40,372 nucleotides of DNA from the NCBI GenBank assembly GCA_026395405.1, contig JAPLYU010000001.1, positions 210,493 to 250,864 of the forward strand, written 5' to 3'. The DNA is from Candidatus Saccharimonadota bacterium (GTDB lineage: Bacteria > Patescibacteriota > Saccharimonadia > Saccharimonadales > Saccharimonadaceae). Both the position numbers and the translations under genes were made by a program. Positions 1 through 6,980 of this stretch are shown piece after piece; position 1 is the stretch's first letter; each line of letters starts with the position of its first letter. The notes beneath the pieces were generated by a model. The model searched no databases, was not told the origin of the DNA, and saw only the letters and a list, made by a program, of their open reading frames with translations.

Positions 1-45
1 ATGTAGTTTCAGCACTTCAAGTTATGCATTATTCGTATAAGTTTG

Positions 46-51
46 TATAAT
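46..51 (+). promoter_or_regulatory. -10 box of the restriction-endonuclease-like gene
   Basis: A perfect TATAAT ends 8 bases before the ATG at 60, so transcription should start at or next to the start codon. No Shine-Dalgarno sequence is present. The remainder of 1-59 shows no recognisable coding end of another gene. Confidence 0.5.
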
Positions 52-59
52 GCATTTAT

Positions 60-704
60 ATGAATGCCTATAATACAATTTTCACAGAATTATTCAAAGA
101 CGAAAAACTTGTAAAACAAATAAAACAGAAATTACCAGAATTATTCCTGCTGGCTGAAATTGAAAACTCACGCAATGGTAAATTGGGAATGGAAATAGGC
201 TCTGCGAGAGAGCGAATTATCATTGCTTTGCTGATGCATAAATATGGTGTAGCTGCAGTTGATGCCGATTTACCTATTACCTTAGCTGAGGTTGATGTTG
301 TCGTTAAGGGTGAACCACTTTCAATTAAAACGGCGACTGGTCTAAAGATACCAGGGGTTAAATTAATATGGTCAGTAGATGCCCAAAAAGCACTGGAGTT
401 TAAGGATAGATACGAACCTGTTTGTGACTTGATGTTAGTACAGTTAAATTGGAACGGTGTTGGCTATATGCATCTATTCCCTAAACAGACACAAATTGAT
501 GTACTGAATAAACTTGGCAGGGATGTTTATATTAAATTACCCAAGCAGGGTACAAATGCTAGAGGTGTCGAACTGAGCGGACTAGCTATTACTGAGCTTA
601 TAAAATCATCAACTTCGTTAAAAATATCTATTGATTTTGTACGTGGTGATGTCGATTATAGGGCATCCTACCATCGTTGGTTGGAATACTGGGCAAATGA
701 CTAG
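60..704 (+). CDS. Probable type II restriction endonuclease (ThaI-like, PD-(D/E)XK)
   Basis: This 214-aa protein resembles, from memory, the ThaI restriction endonuclease family (the ThaI enzyme cuts CGCG). Seen directly: a helical N-terminus, then around residues 75-95 a short acidic strand with EVDVVV, followed by LSIKTATG. This fits the E/D...x-x-K metal site of PD-(D/E)XK nucleases. The rest alternates strands and helices with no signal peptide or membrane segment. Its partner methyltransferase is not in the window and would have to lie upstream, or the gene is solitary. It sits inside the integrase-bearing element, in line with restriction genes as cargo or stabilising modules. The start at 60 is favoured by a TATAAT box 8 bases upstream. 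Alternative: another PD-(D/E)XK nuclease of unknown specificity. Confidence 0.5.
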   Translation: MNAYNTIFTELFKDEKLVKQIKQKLPELFLLAEIENSRNGKLGMEIGSARERIIIALLMHKYGVAAVDADLPITLAEVDVVVKGEPLSIKTATGLKIPGVKLIWSVDAQKALEFKDRYEPVCDLMLVQLNWNGVGYMHLFPKQTQIDVLNKLGRDVYIKLPKQGTNARGVELSGLAITELIKSSTSLKISIDFVRGDVDYRASYHRWLEYWAND

Positions 705-718
705 CACGTTGTTATTGT

Positions 719-741
719 GATTCTAACGCCTCGATAGAATC
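719..741 (+). terminator. Possible hairpin after the nuclease gene
   Basis: A 7-bp inverted repeat GATTCTA / TAGAATC with a 9-base loop lies 15 bases after the nuclease stop. Only a weak T-rich tail follows, so termination is tentative. Confidence 0.3.
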
Positions 742-773
742 GTGCCTTACTATCAATGTCCTTGTTTTCAGAT

Positions 774-779
774 TATAAT
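774..779 (+). promoter_or_regulatory. -10 box upstream of the serine recombinase
   Basis: TATAAT lies 27 bases before the recombinase ATG, with a GAGG Shine-Dalgarno-like sequence about 8 bases before that ATG. No good -35 hexamer is seen. Confidence 0.4.
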
Positions 780-806
780 ACGGATATAACCCAGTGAGGC
801 GAATCC

Positions 807-2486
807 ATGGATAATGACAGTAATCTACAATTAAAACAACTTGTTGAAAGTTATATTAACGATGAGTCTAGTGATGAATTAGACCCAAAGTTATTGCATT
901 ATGCTATGTACGTCAGAAAATCGACTGAGAGTGCCGAGAGGCAAGCACGTTCAATCCCTGACCAAATCCAAGATTGTTTCGAAAGTGTTGTTATCCCATT
1001 GAAATTACCAGATTTCCAACAAAAGGATATATTCAAGGAAGAACGCTCGGCCAAAGAGGCTGGCACTAGACCAGTATTTCGAAAACTCATACAAGCTGTT
1101 GAAAGTGGTCAATATGACGGTATTATCAGCTGGCATCCAGACCGACTGTCTCGCAATATGAAAGATGCTGGTGAAATAATCGACCTTATTGACCGCAATG
1201 TGATAAAAGATATGCGATTTGCACGTGCTCATTTTGAAAATACACCGAACGGTAAGATGACGCTCGGAATCAGCTTTGTACTGTCAAAACACTACTCCGA
1301 GCATCTGAGTGAGTCAGTGAATCGTGGTAATCGAAGAATCACCGAGAAAGGTGGCGTTCTGCATAAGTTCAAACACGGCTACAGGATTATGCAGGACAAT
1401 AGTTTGGTTGCCGATGATGATAACTATCTGTTAATTCAACAGGCTTTTGATATGAGAAAAAATGGTTCAACGCAAAGGGAGATTGCCGATTTTCTAAATA
1501 ACAGCAGTTATCAAGTGTACAAACGTGGCCATGGCCATAAGCAGTATAGATTCGATGAGGATGCTATCTCGAAGATGTTACGTGACCCAATATACGCTGG
1601 TGTAATAAGATATGGTCGTAGAGTAGGACTAGTTTCTGATTATGACCCATTATTTACGCCAATGCTGACTGATGAGGAGTTTCTTGCATTGCACGGTGAG
1701 AAAAACTTTATGTCGAAATCATTTCGAGCTACTAGTGAAACTGTGAAGGCTGATAATTCCAACTTTTTGCGTAGGTGTGTTATTTGTAGCCATTGTGGGC
1801 GATATATGACCACATCTACTGCGGCCAGTGGCAGTGCAAAAAAGACAGTCTATTTTTACTATCGGTGTGAGAATAAAGGTGGGTGCATATATGCTAACAG
1901 CGGCCCAAGGGGTGCAGTTATACTTGACTATGTTTTGGACTTCCTTGATACACACAGATTTACTACTAGGGATAATTACGAACAGTATAAAAAGGATGTC
2001 GAGGAAAAGTTACGTTTTGACACCGAGGAAAACGCACGAGTCATTGCTCAGGCAACTGTGCTGATTGGAAAAAAGAAAAAAGAGTTTGAAAATGCCAAAG
2101 CTGCGGCTGCGGACAAGGACAACCCAATCCATGTTTATTACACCCCTGCAGAACTGAAAAAGCTGGAAACTGAAGTCAAAGATATTGATAGGGAACTGAA
2201 GAAAGCTCGTGAGAAAAAAGGTCGTCAGGACGAGTCAATGATGACTTATGAAGATTTCCTCGAACTTTTTGATAATACTGTTGAAATACTTCGGTCAACA
2301 ACCCACATGTCGACTGCAGATGAGATAATTCGCATTTTCTTCTCGAACTTTACAGTTTCGGCAATTCCGAAGGGTAAAAATGGCAAACAAAAACAGTGGT
2401 CAGTAACTAACCACTGTCTTGCTAAACCTTACGACCAATTTGTTAAAAATGGTCAATTCTCTAATGGTCGGGGTGAAAGGACTTAA
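807..2486 (+). CDS. Large serine recombinase (site-specific integrase)
   Basis: This 559-aa protein cuts and rejoins DNA through a 5'-phosphoserine intermediate, integrating or excising the element. The resolvase domain (about residues 30-180) opens with YVRKSTES, placing the nucleophile at Ser39, and includes the arginine-rich DRLSRNM motif near residue 112. The recombinase domain follows (GGVLHKFKHGYRI, around 190). A zinc ribbon sits near 325-365 (CxxC in CSHCG, then two more cysteines). A lysine/glutamate-rich coiled coil spans about 410-475, as in large serine integrases. The length suits the family. The last 22 bases overlap the 3' end of tRNA-Pro(TGG) on the other strand, so the C-terminal GRGERT and stop are written by tRNA sequence. 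The ORF is intact, so the element may be mobile. Confidence 0.9.
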   Translation: MDNDSNLQLKQLVESYINDESSDELDPKLLHYAMYVRKSTESAERQARSIPDQIQDCFESVVIPLKLPDFQQKDIFKEERSAKEAGTRPVFRKLIQAVESGQYDGIISWHPDRLSRNMKDAGEIIDLIDRNVIKDMRFARAHFENTPNGKMTLGISFVLSKHYSEHLSESVNRGNRRITEKGGVLHKFKHGYRIMQDNSLVADDDNYLLIQQAFDMRKNGSTQREIADFLNNSSYQVYKRGHGHKQYRFDEDAISKMLRDPIYAGVIRYGRRVGLVSDYDPLFTPMLTDEEFLALHGEKNFMSKSFRATSETVKADNSNFLRRCVICSHCGRYMTTSTAASGSAKKTVYFYYRCENKGGCIYANSGPRGAVILDYVLDFLDTHRFTTRDNYEQYKKDVEEKLRFDTEENARVIAQATVLIGKKKKEFENAKAAAADKDNPIHVYYTPAELKKLETEVKDIDRELKKAREKKGRQDESMMTYEDFLELFDNTVEILRSTTHMSTADEIIRIFFSNFTVSAIPKGKNGKQKQWSVTNHCLAKPYDQFVKNGQFSNGRGERT

Positions 2487-2510
2487 ACCTTCGACCTCTC
2501 GGTCCCAAAC
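2465..2510. other. Putative attachment site core in the tRNA-Pro 3' half
   Basis: The T-arm and acceptor end of tRNA-Pro(TGG) coincide with the end of the integrase ORF. The exact crossover cannot be placed without the other end of the element. The interval is the likely region, not a measured core. Confidence 0.4.
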
Positions 2511-2540
2511 CGAGCGCGCTATCAACTGCGCCACACCCCG
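2465..2540 (-). tRNA. tRNA-Pro(TGG)
   Basis: On the minus strand the acceptor CGGGGTG pairs with CACCCCG, followed by discriminator A and an encoded CCA. The anticodon stem CTCGG/CCGAG holds loop TTTGGGA, giving anticodon TGG. The T-arm is GAAGGTTTAAGTCCTTTC, with TTTAAGT in the loop. Its 3' end overlaps the integrase ORF by 22 bases. The upstream leader (2541-2650) is similar to the one before the second tRNA-Pro at 4473. Confidence 0.95.
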
Positions 2541-2650
2541 GCGTCAGAGTTCGCCTCGGTGCTTGAAAACAAACGAGTTTGTTTCCTTCGCTTTATCGGC
2601 GACTCTTCCTTTCAAACTTTCAAACGGCAAGCCTGGTTTGAAAGTTTGGT
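2541..2650 (-). ncRNA. Structured leader of tRNA-Pro(TGG), copy B
   Basis: Read on the minus strand, this 110-base stretch aligns along its whole length with the leader before tRNA-Pro(CGG) (4362-4472). It contains a perfect 13-bp stem at 2613-2625/2636-2648 (on the plus strand CAAACTTTCAAAC with GTTTGAAAGTTTG) around a loop containing GGCAAGCC. A second small hairpin is built on ACAAAC/GTTTGT, flanked by CGCC and GGCG that can pair. Several stem positions differ from copy A with both partners changed. Function unknown: it could be a precursor RNA domain, a promoter-region structure or a repeat. Confidence 0.5.
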
Positions 2651-2740
2651 AAAACAGCAGGGCGCTGTAGAACAGTAGGAATTATAGCGTATTTCAGACT
2701 CTTTTTCCAGTGTTATATGGTAAAATTAAGATAATTAATT

Positions 2741-4303
2741 ATGTTTGGCAATATCTTTAAATCGAAACGACGAATTCTTGGCATGGAAGTCAATGATTGG
2801 TGGATTGTTGCCGCCGGGTTGATTGTTTTTGCCGCGCTTTCACTAGTGACTATTACTCACTCGTCATTCTGGTTTGACGAAGCCTTTGGCGCCTATATGA
2901 TTCACTATAATTTTCTGGATATTGCGCGCTATACTGCAACCGATGTTCATCCACCAATGTTTTATTGGTTGTTAAAGATTTGGAGTATGGTGTTCGGAAA
3001 TACCGAATTGGGACTGCGCAGTATGAGCGTCTTTTTCGGTGGAATCGCAATTGTATTCGGCTATCTTTTAACAAACAAACTGTTTAATAAAACCGCTGCT
3101 CGAATTAGCTTGATTTTTATGGTATTGGCGCCGATGTTTATCCGTTACAGCCAAGAAGCCAGAATGTATATGCTGGTTGCAGCGATTGCGCTGGCGGCAA
3201 CCTATACACTGACAATTGCTATGGAATCCAAGAAAAAACTGCCGTGGGTCATATATGGAATCCTAATTTCTCTGGGAATGTGGGTGCATTATTACGCTGC
3301 CATTATTTGGATTGCACATCTGATTTGGCATGCAGATAACGTTCGACGAACAGCCAAAAAAGGCGAGTTCATGCGAAAATTCTTTGCGAAAGAGTGGAAA
3401 ACGGCATATATAGTTGCAATAATTTTGTACATACCATGGATACCGGTTTTCATCGGACAATCACTAGTCGTACAAATTGCCGGTTTTTGGATTCCACCAG
3501 TAACGCCCGGTACGCCGCTGAACTTTTTAACAAACACAGTTTATTACCGCGACCTGGGAGATGCGACTGGTTGGCTGGCGCTTGCGCTAATCGTTGCGGC
3601 TATATTTTTGACAGCCCTGGCTTTTAAAGTGTATAAGCGCTTTGGCAAAGATGACAAACAGTCATACCGATTAATAATGACGCTGGCGTTTATTCCAATG
3701 ATTATTTTGTTTTTGATTTCGGTACCTATTCGTTCAACATTCATTGACAGATATTTGATTACATCGGTAATCGGGATAGCACTATTTATTGGTGTAACGC
3801 TAGCTTATGGGTATAGATATCTGCGAATTCGCTGGCGCTATGCCAGTACTATTCTTATCGCCTTGTTGATGATAGTTGGCATAGCCAATGTTTATTATTT
3901 GGGTAACTATAACAAAAATACCAGTAATTCGAATCAGACCAGGCAAATAACTCAAATTGCTATAAATCATGGCCAAGACGGCCAGCCGATAATTGCTGCG
4001 ACGCCATGGTTTTTCTATGAAGTCGTGTTTTATCAAACTAGTAGCCATCCGGTTTATTATTTGGCTCCGGACAGATATATATTTGGATCGTTGGATATGT
4101 TGAAGTACAGTAACGATCATAGAATCAGCGACATAGATACGTTTACAAAACAACATCCAATTTGGTGGTATGTCGGTTGGGTCGGACAGGGGGACTTAAA
4201 AGCTCCTTATTCGAATTGGCAAGAAATTAAAAGTATTCAAATTAATGACCCAATCAACGGCAAACCTGAGTACAAAGCAATTCAGTATAAAATAGCCAAA
4301 TAA
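2741..4303 (+). CDS. GT-C family membrane glycosyltransferase (GT39/PMT-like)
   Basis: This 520-aa polytopic protein probably transfers a sugar from a polyprenyl-phosphate donor at the outer face of the membrane. After the first transmembrane segment (about 20-40) comes SSFWFDEAFGAYM, the catalytic-Asp loop motif of GT-C enzymes. DVHPPMFYWLLK follows near residue 68, and SQEARMYML near 130, both typical of the GT39/ArnT-like group. About ten hydrophobic segments reach to residue 390, followed by a soluble C-terminal domain of about 130 residues. The start is the ATG at 2741, with a TAAAAT box at 2721-2726 giving a leader of about 8 bases or less. It stands alone between two inverted tRNA-Pro genes. 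Acceptor and donor cannot be inferred; glycosylation of surface proteins, lipids or pili is possible. Confidence 0.8.
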   Translation: MFGNIFKSKRRILGMEVNDWWIVAAGLIVFAALSLVTITHSSFWFDEAFGAYMIHYNFLDIARYTATDVHPPMFYWLLKIWSMVFGNTELGLRSMSVFFGGIAIVFGYLLTNKLFNKTAARISLIFMVLAPMFIRYSQEARMYMLVAAIALAATYTLTIAMESKKKLPWVIYGILISLGMWVHYYAAIIWIAHLIWHADNVRRTAKKGEFMRKFFAKEWKTAYIVAIILYIPWIPVFIGQSLVVQIAGFWIPPVTPGTPLNFLTNTVYYRDLGDATGWLALALIVAAIFLTALAFKVYKRFGKDDKQSYRLIMTLAFIPMIILFLISVPIRSTFIDRYLITSVIGIALFIGVTLAYGYRYLRIRWRYASTILIALLMIVGIANVYYLGNYNKNTSNSNQTRQITQIAINHGQDGQPIIAATPWFFYEVVFYQTSSHPVYYLAPDRYIFGSLDMLKYSNDHRISDIDTFTKQHPIWWYVGWVGQGDLKAPYSNWQEIKSIQINDPINGKPEYKAIQYKIAK

Positions 4304-4361
4304 ATAGCAGTTTAGCTAATAATAAAGTGTAATTTTTATGATTATGCATTAAAATGTAGCT

Positions 4362-4472
4362 AACCGAATTTTTAAACCAAGCTTGCTGTTTGAAAATTCG
4401 AGAGGAGGAACCGCCAATAAAGTGAAGTTAACAAACTTGTTTGTTAGCGAACGAAAAGGCGAGTTTCGACGA
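4362..4472 (+). ncRNA. Structured leader of tRNA-Pro(CGG), copy A
   Basis: This is the partner of the 2541-2650 leader in the opposite orientation. A 13-bp stem at 4365-4377/4388-4400 (CGAATTTTTAAAC with GTTTGAAAATTCG, one G-T pair) closes a 10-base loop with GCTTGC. A second hairpin TTAACAAAC/GTTTGTTAG lies between CCGCC and GGCG. Compared with copy B, at least two stem positions have changed on both sides so pairing is kept. Spacing to the tRNA is the same in both copies. It may be transcribed with the tRNA or be a duplicated non-coding segment. Confidence 0.5.
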
Positions 4473-4549
4473 CGGAGTATGGCGCAGCTCGGTAGCGCGC
4501 ACCGTTCGGGACGGTGAGGTCGGCGGTTCAAATCCGCCTACTCCGACCA
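4473..4549 (+). tRNA. tRNA-Pro(CGG)
   Basis: The acceptor CGGAGTA pairs with TACTCCG, then ACCA. The anticodon stem CACCG/CGGTG with loop TTCGGGA gives anticodon CGG. The T-arm is GGCGGTTCAAATCCGCC. It ends 4 bases before the convergent gatD stop, so no separate trailer hairpin is present here, unlike most tRNAs in the window. Confidence 0.95.
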
Positions 4550-4553
4550 GTTA

Positions 4554-5276
4554 TTATCTTGGTCGTTTGGCGGCGATTTTACGAGCCATTTCGGCGTAGG
4601 TATTATCTAGGCCCTTAACTATATAATCATTGTATTTTCGTTTGACCGCTTGTTCAATTAAATAATCTGCAACAGCGGGGTTTTTAGGTAGTAACGAGCC
4701 ATGCATATAGCTACCGATAACATTTTTATAGCGGGCGCCTTCGCTGATATCCGATGTGTTATTGCCGGCACCGATTCGAACGCGTCCAAAGACTTGGACT
4801 TTGTGCCCCAAATAGGTTTGTCCGCTGTGATTTTCGTAACCGATAATGTCGCCGAACTGTTCGCTGTGTGTGACTATGTTGCCAATTAATCGTTCGGATT
4901 TGCCGAAAGTTTCAATGTCCAATAAACCAATACCTTCAATAATTTCGCCGTCGGAAGTTTTGAAAAACTTGCCAAATAGCTGGTATAAACCGCAAATCAT
5001 TAGTATCGAAACACCGTCGTCGGCCAGTTTTTTTAACTTTGGACCAATTTTAATAAGGTCTGCTTTGATTTTTTCCTGCCCGCTGTCCTGGCCACCACCG
5101 CCGATAATTATATCAACATCCATAGGGAATTTATCGCCCTGATTATATTCGATAACACGTGGTTCATAACCAGACCACTGCAGGCGCCTTTTGATACATA
5201 ATACATTGCCACTGTCACCATAAATATTCATATCATTGGAATATAAATTCAAAATCGTGATAGTTTTACTGTTCAT
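4554..5276 (-). CDS. gatD: Lipid II isoglutaminyl synthase, glutamine amidotransferase subunit GatD
   Basis: This 240-aa class I glutamine amidotransferase of the CobB/CobQ type releases ammonia from glutamine for MurT, which amidates the D-Glu of lipid II at the inner face of the membrane. Visible motifs: NLYSNDMNIYGDSGN at the N-terminus as in GatD proteins, IIIGGGGQDSGQ near residue 57, the nucleophile Cys in MICGLYQLFG near 95, and the catalytic His in GSYMHGSLLPKNP near 190. The chosen start overlaps the murT stop as ATGA. A longer in-frame extension to 5345 would run inside murT and is unlikely. Translational coupling with murT is expected. Convergent with tRNA-Pro(CGG). Confidence 0.9.
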   Translation of the reverse strand: MNSKTITILNLYSNDMNIYGDSGNVLCIKRRLQWSGYEPRVIEYNQGDKFPMDVDIIIGGGGQDSGQEKIKADLIKIGPKLKKLADDGVSILMICGLYQLFGKFFKTSDGEIIEGIGLLDIETFGKSERLIGNIVTHSEQFGDIIGYENHSGQTYLGHKVQVFGRVRIGAGNNTSDISEGARYKNVIGSYMHGSLLPKNPAVADYLIEQAVKRKYNDYIVKGLDNTYAEMARKIAAKRPR

Positions 5277-6544
5277 TTTATTACCTCGACCTTTGCGATT
5301 TTTGATAGATTTTTGCGAATTGCCAGCATGGCAGTATAAGTACAATAAATACGCATAGGTTGTTTGCTGTACCGAGCAACAAATTTATTTAGAGCTGATT
5401 TTAAATCGGTATCGACGTCACGAATTTTAACTTCATCATATTGCAACCGCAGTGCCATGTCATAGGCTCGAACACCGGAAACTTGTTCGACACCATCATC
5501 GACTAAACTGGAAAAATCTACATCCCACAACCACGACATGTCGCGACCGTCGGCATAGTTATCATTAATCGCAATCATTGTTGCATACCCGGCTGAATCA
5601 AATGATTTTAGTCCAAGCCGGAAACCCGATGGGTTTTTTACCAACACTAATTCTAGCGGCTGACCGTTTACTTTTATCATTTCCCCGCGACCAAACGCTG
5701 GCGTTACTTTGGATAATGCAACGATTAGTTTTGATTGGTCGATTTTTTCGCCGATGATTGCACGAACTAGTGATAGCGCCGCTGCAGCATTAAAGACGTT
5801 ATAAACGCCAGTTAATTTTAGTTTGGTCGACACGGATTTGCCGTCGATTATAAAAGTGGCCGAACTGTCTGAAAATTTAGATAAAATAACATCTGCAGTT
5901 TGAGTTGCTTTTTTGTGATTGCCATTGCCATGTAAATCGTCGTCACTCGGGAATAGCGGCAATAAACTTTCATCCAATCCGTAAAAACGGACTTTGTCGT
6001 CATCCAAAGATTTAGCAATGCTAGCAATCCGTTTGTCTTCGCGGTTTAGTACGACCGTTTCGGTCGTGGCGTCAGCAACACAGCGGAGCAGATTGGTCGT
6101 GTGGTCTATTTCACCGAACCTGTCCAATTGATCTCGCATCACATTTAACAGCAGGCTAAAGCGGGGTATTATCTTTTTAACGAAATGAACAGCATGAGCT
6201 TCGTCGAGTTCCAACACGGCAATGTCGGCATGAAGTTCGCCTTTGATATTAATTTCGCCCAAAAGCGCAGCTGCGATACCGCGTGTAAAATTACTGCCCG
6301 TGCGGTTGGTAAATACTTTCAATCCTTGGCTTTCCAGTAATTCGACTACCATTTTTGTAGTTGTTGTTTTGCCATTAGTACCACTAATTACAACTACACC
6401 CAGCGGCAAATCGGCTAAGGTGTGTGAAATAAAGTTCGGGTCGATATGTTCGACAACTAATCCCGGCAAGGCAGAACCGCCACCACGAAGACCGGCAGCT
6501 TTTTTTACAGCTTTACCTAAAATAGTGACAAGGGGTTTTGGCAT
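5273..6544 (-). CDS. murT: Lipid II isoglutaminyl synthase, Mur-ligase-like subunit MurT
   Basis: This 423-aa ATP-dependent ligase subunit works with GatD to convert D-Glu to D-isoglutamine in lipid II. The P-loop ISGTNGKTTTTKMV lies near residue 55, LELDEAHAVHF near 112, and the Mur-ligase middle-domain motif NVMRDQLDRFGEID near 134. A C-terminal DUF1727-like region begins near 290 (LVLVKNPSGFRLGL, then AINDNYADGRDMSWLWDVDF). MurT of Gram-positive bacteria carries a Cys4 zinc ribbon inserted in the middle domain. Here the equivalent stretch (about residues 165-250) has no cysteines, so the ribbon is absent or replaced by an acidic/His-rich loop. TATAAT ends 7 bases before the ATG, suggesting a leaderless mRNA for murT-gatD. 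Confidence 0.88.
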   Translation of the reverse strand: MPKPLVTILGKAVKKAAGLRGGGSALPGLVVEHIDPNFISHTLADLPLGVVVISGTNGKTTTTKMVVELLESQGLKVFTNRTGSNFTRGIAAALLGEINIKGELHADIAVLELDEAHAVHFVKKIIPRFSLLLNVMRDQLDRFGEIDHTTNLLRCVADATTETVVLNREDKRIASIAKSLDDDKVRFYGLDESLLPLFPSDDDLHGNGNHKKATQTADVILSKFSDSSATFIIDGKSVSTKLKLTGVYNVFNAAAALSLVRAIIGEKIDQSKLIVALSKVTPAFGRGEMIKVNGQPLELVLVKNPSGFRLGLKSFDSAGYATMIAINDNYADGRDMSWLWDVDFSSLVDDGVEQVSGVRAYDMALRLQYDEVKIRDVDTDLKSALNKFVARYSKQPMRIYCTYTAMLAIRKNLSKIAKVEVIK

Positions 6545-6593
6545 ATAGACTATTATAGCGTATTACTCGTCTTGCTAATGCTATAATAGTGAC
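6545..6593. promoter_or_regulatory. Back-to-back promoters of murT (minus) and the 6594 gene (plus)
   Basis: The 49-base gap contains two perfect -10 boxes. One reads minus at 6552-6557, 7 bases from the murT ATG. The other reads plus at 6582-6587, 6 bases from the ATG at 6594. There is no room for ribosome binding sites on either side, so both mRNAs are predicted leaderless. Confidence 0.65.
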
Positions 6594-6980
6594 ATGTTTT
6601 TAGTGGGTATATTGTCTTGGTGGTATAAAAACGGCTGGGCCGACCAAATTCAGACTATGAAAGACCGCCTGGAGTCTTCGGCTGACTTTTTTTCGGTTGG
6701 TCAATTGGCTTCAACGATTTTTGCACCTTTTAGACAGATATCAGCCAGTAAGGTATCTGGGTCAATCGGTGACAAACTACGAGCATTTCTAGATAGAACG
6801 ATATCGCGTTTTGTTGGTGCGGCTGTGCGTATATTTATGATTATTTTTGGTTTGACCGCGATGTTCATTCAAATTGTTTTTGGTGTAATCGTCATTATTA
6901 TTTGGCCGATTATCCCATTTTTTGTAGTTATTGGGTTGATTATGATGATAATCGGATGGGTACCGCGATGGACGATTTAA
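6594..6980 (+). CDS. Small membrane protein of unknown function
   Basis: This 128-aa protein has a short hydrophobic N-terminus (FLVGILSWWYKNGW), a soluble stretch of about 60 residues, and two strongly hydrophobic segments (about 75-100 and 102-122). I do not recognise a named family. It overlaps the start of the Clp-like ATPase gene by 13 bases, and the two share the promoter at 6582-6587, so it is probably a membrane partner of that ATPase. This link is inference from operon structure. Confidence 0.75.
   Translation: MFLVGILSWWYKNGWADQIQTMKDRLESSADFFSVGQLASTIFAPFRQISASKVSGSIGDKLRAFLDRTISRFVGAAVRIFMIIFGLTAMFIQIVFGVIVIIIWPIIPFFVVIGLIMMIIGWVPRWTI

Larger units (their letters stand above)
1..2486. 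mobile_element. Right end of an integrative element in tRNA-Pro(TGG), left end outside window
   Basis: A serine recombinase gene lies at the boundary, reads towards the tRNA, and its final codons and stop fall inside the 3' end of tRNA-Pro(TGG) (2465-2540, minus). A restriction-endonuclease-like gene lies just inside. An integrase abutting the 3' end of a tRNA is the usual layout of a tRNA-integrated element. The distal attachment site would be a partial tRNA-Pro 3' end left of this window and is not visible. The element assignment is inference from layout and gene content. Confidence 0.6.

Noticed and set aside
2419-2652. Open frame of 77 codons across tRNA-Pro(TGG)
   Set aside because: It runs through the tRNA and its leader, overlaps the integrase in another frame, and resembles a frame at 4349-4531 only because both tRNA-Pro regions are similar.
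5277-5345. Longer gatD N-terminus
   Set aside because: It lies inside murT and does not resemble GatD. The ATGA overlap start is preferred.
6902-6967. Upstream start for the Clp-like ATPase
   Set aside because: This part lies wholly inside the preceding membrane-protein gene and is translated there in another frame.
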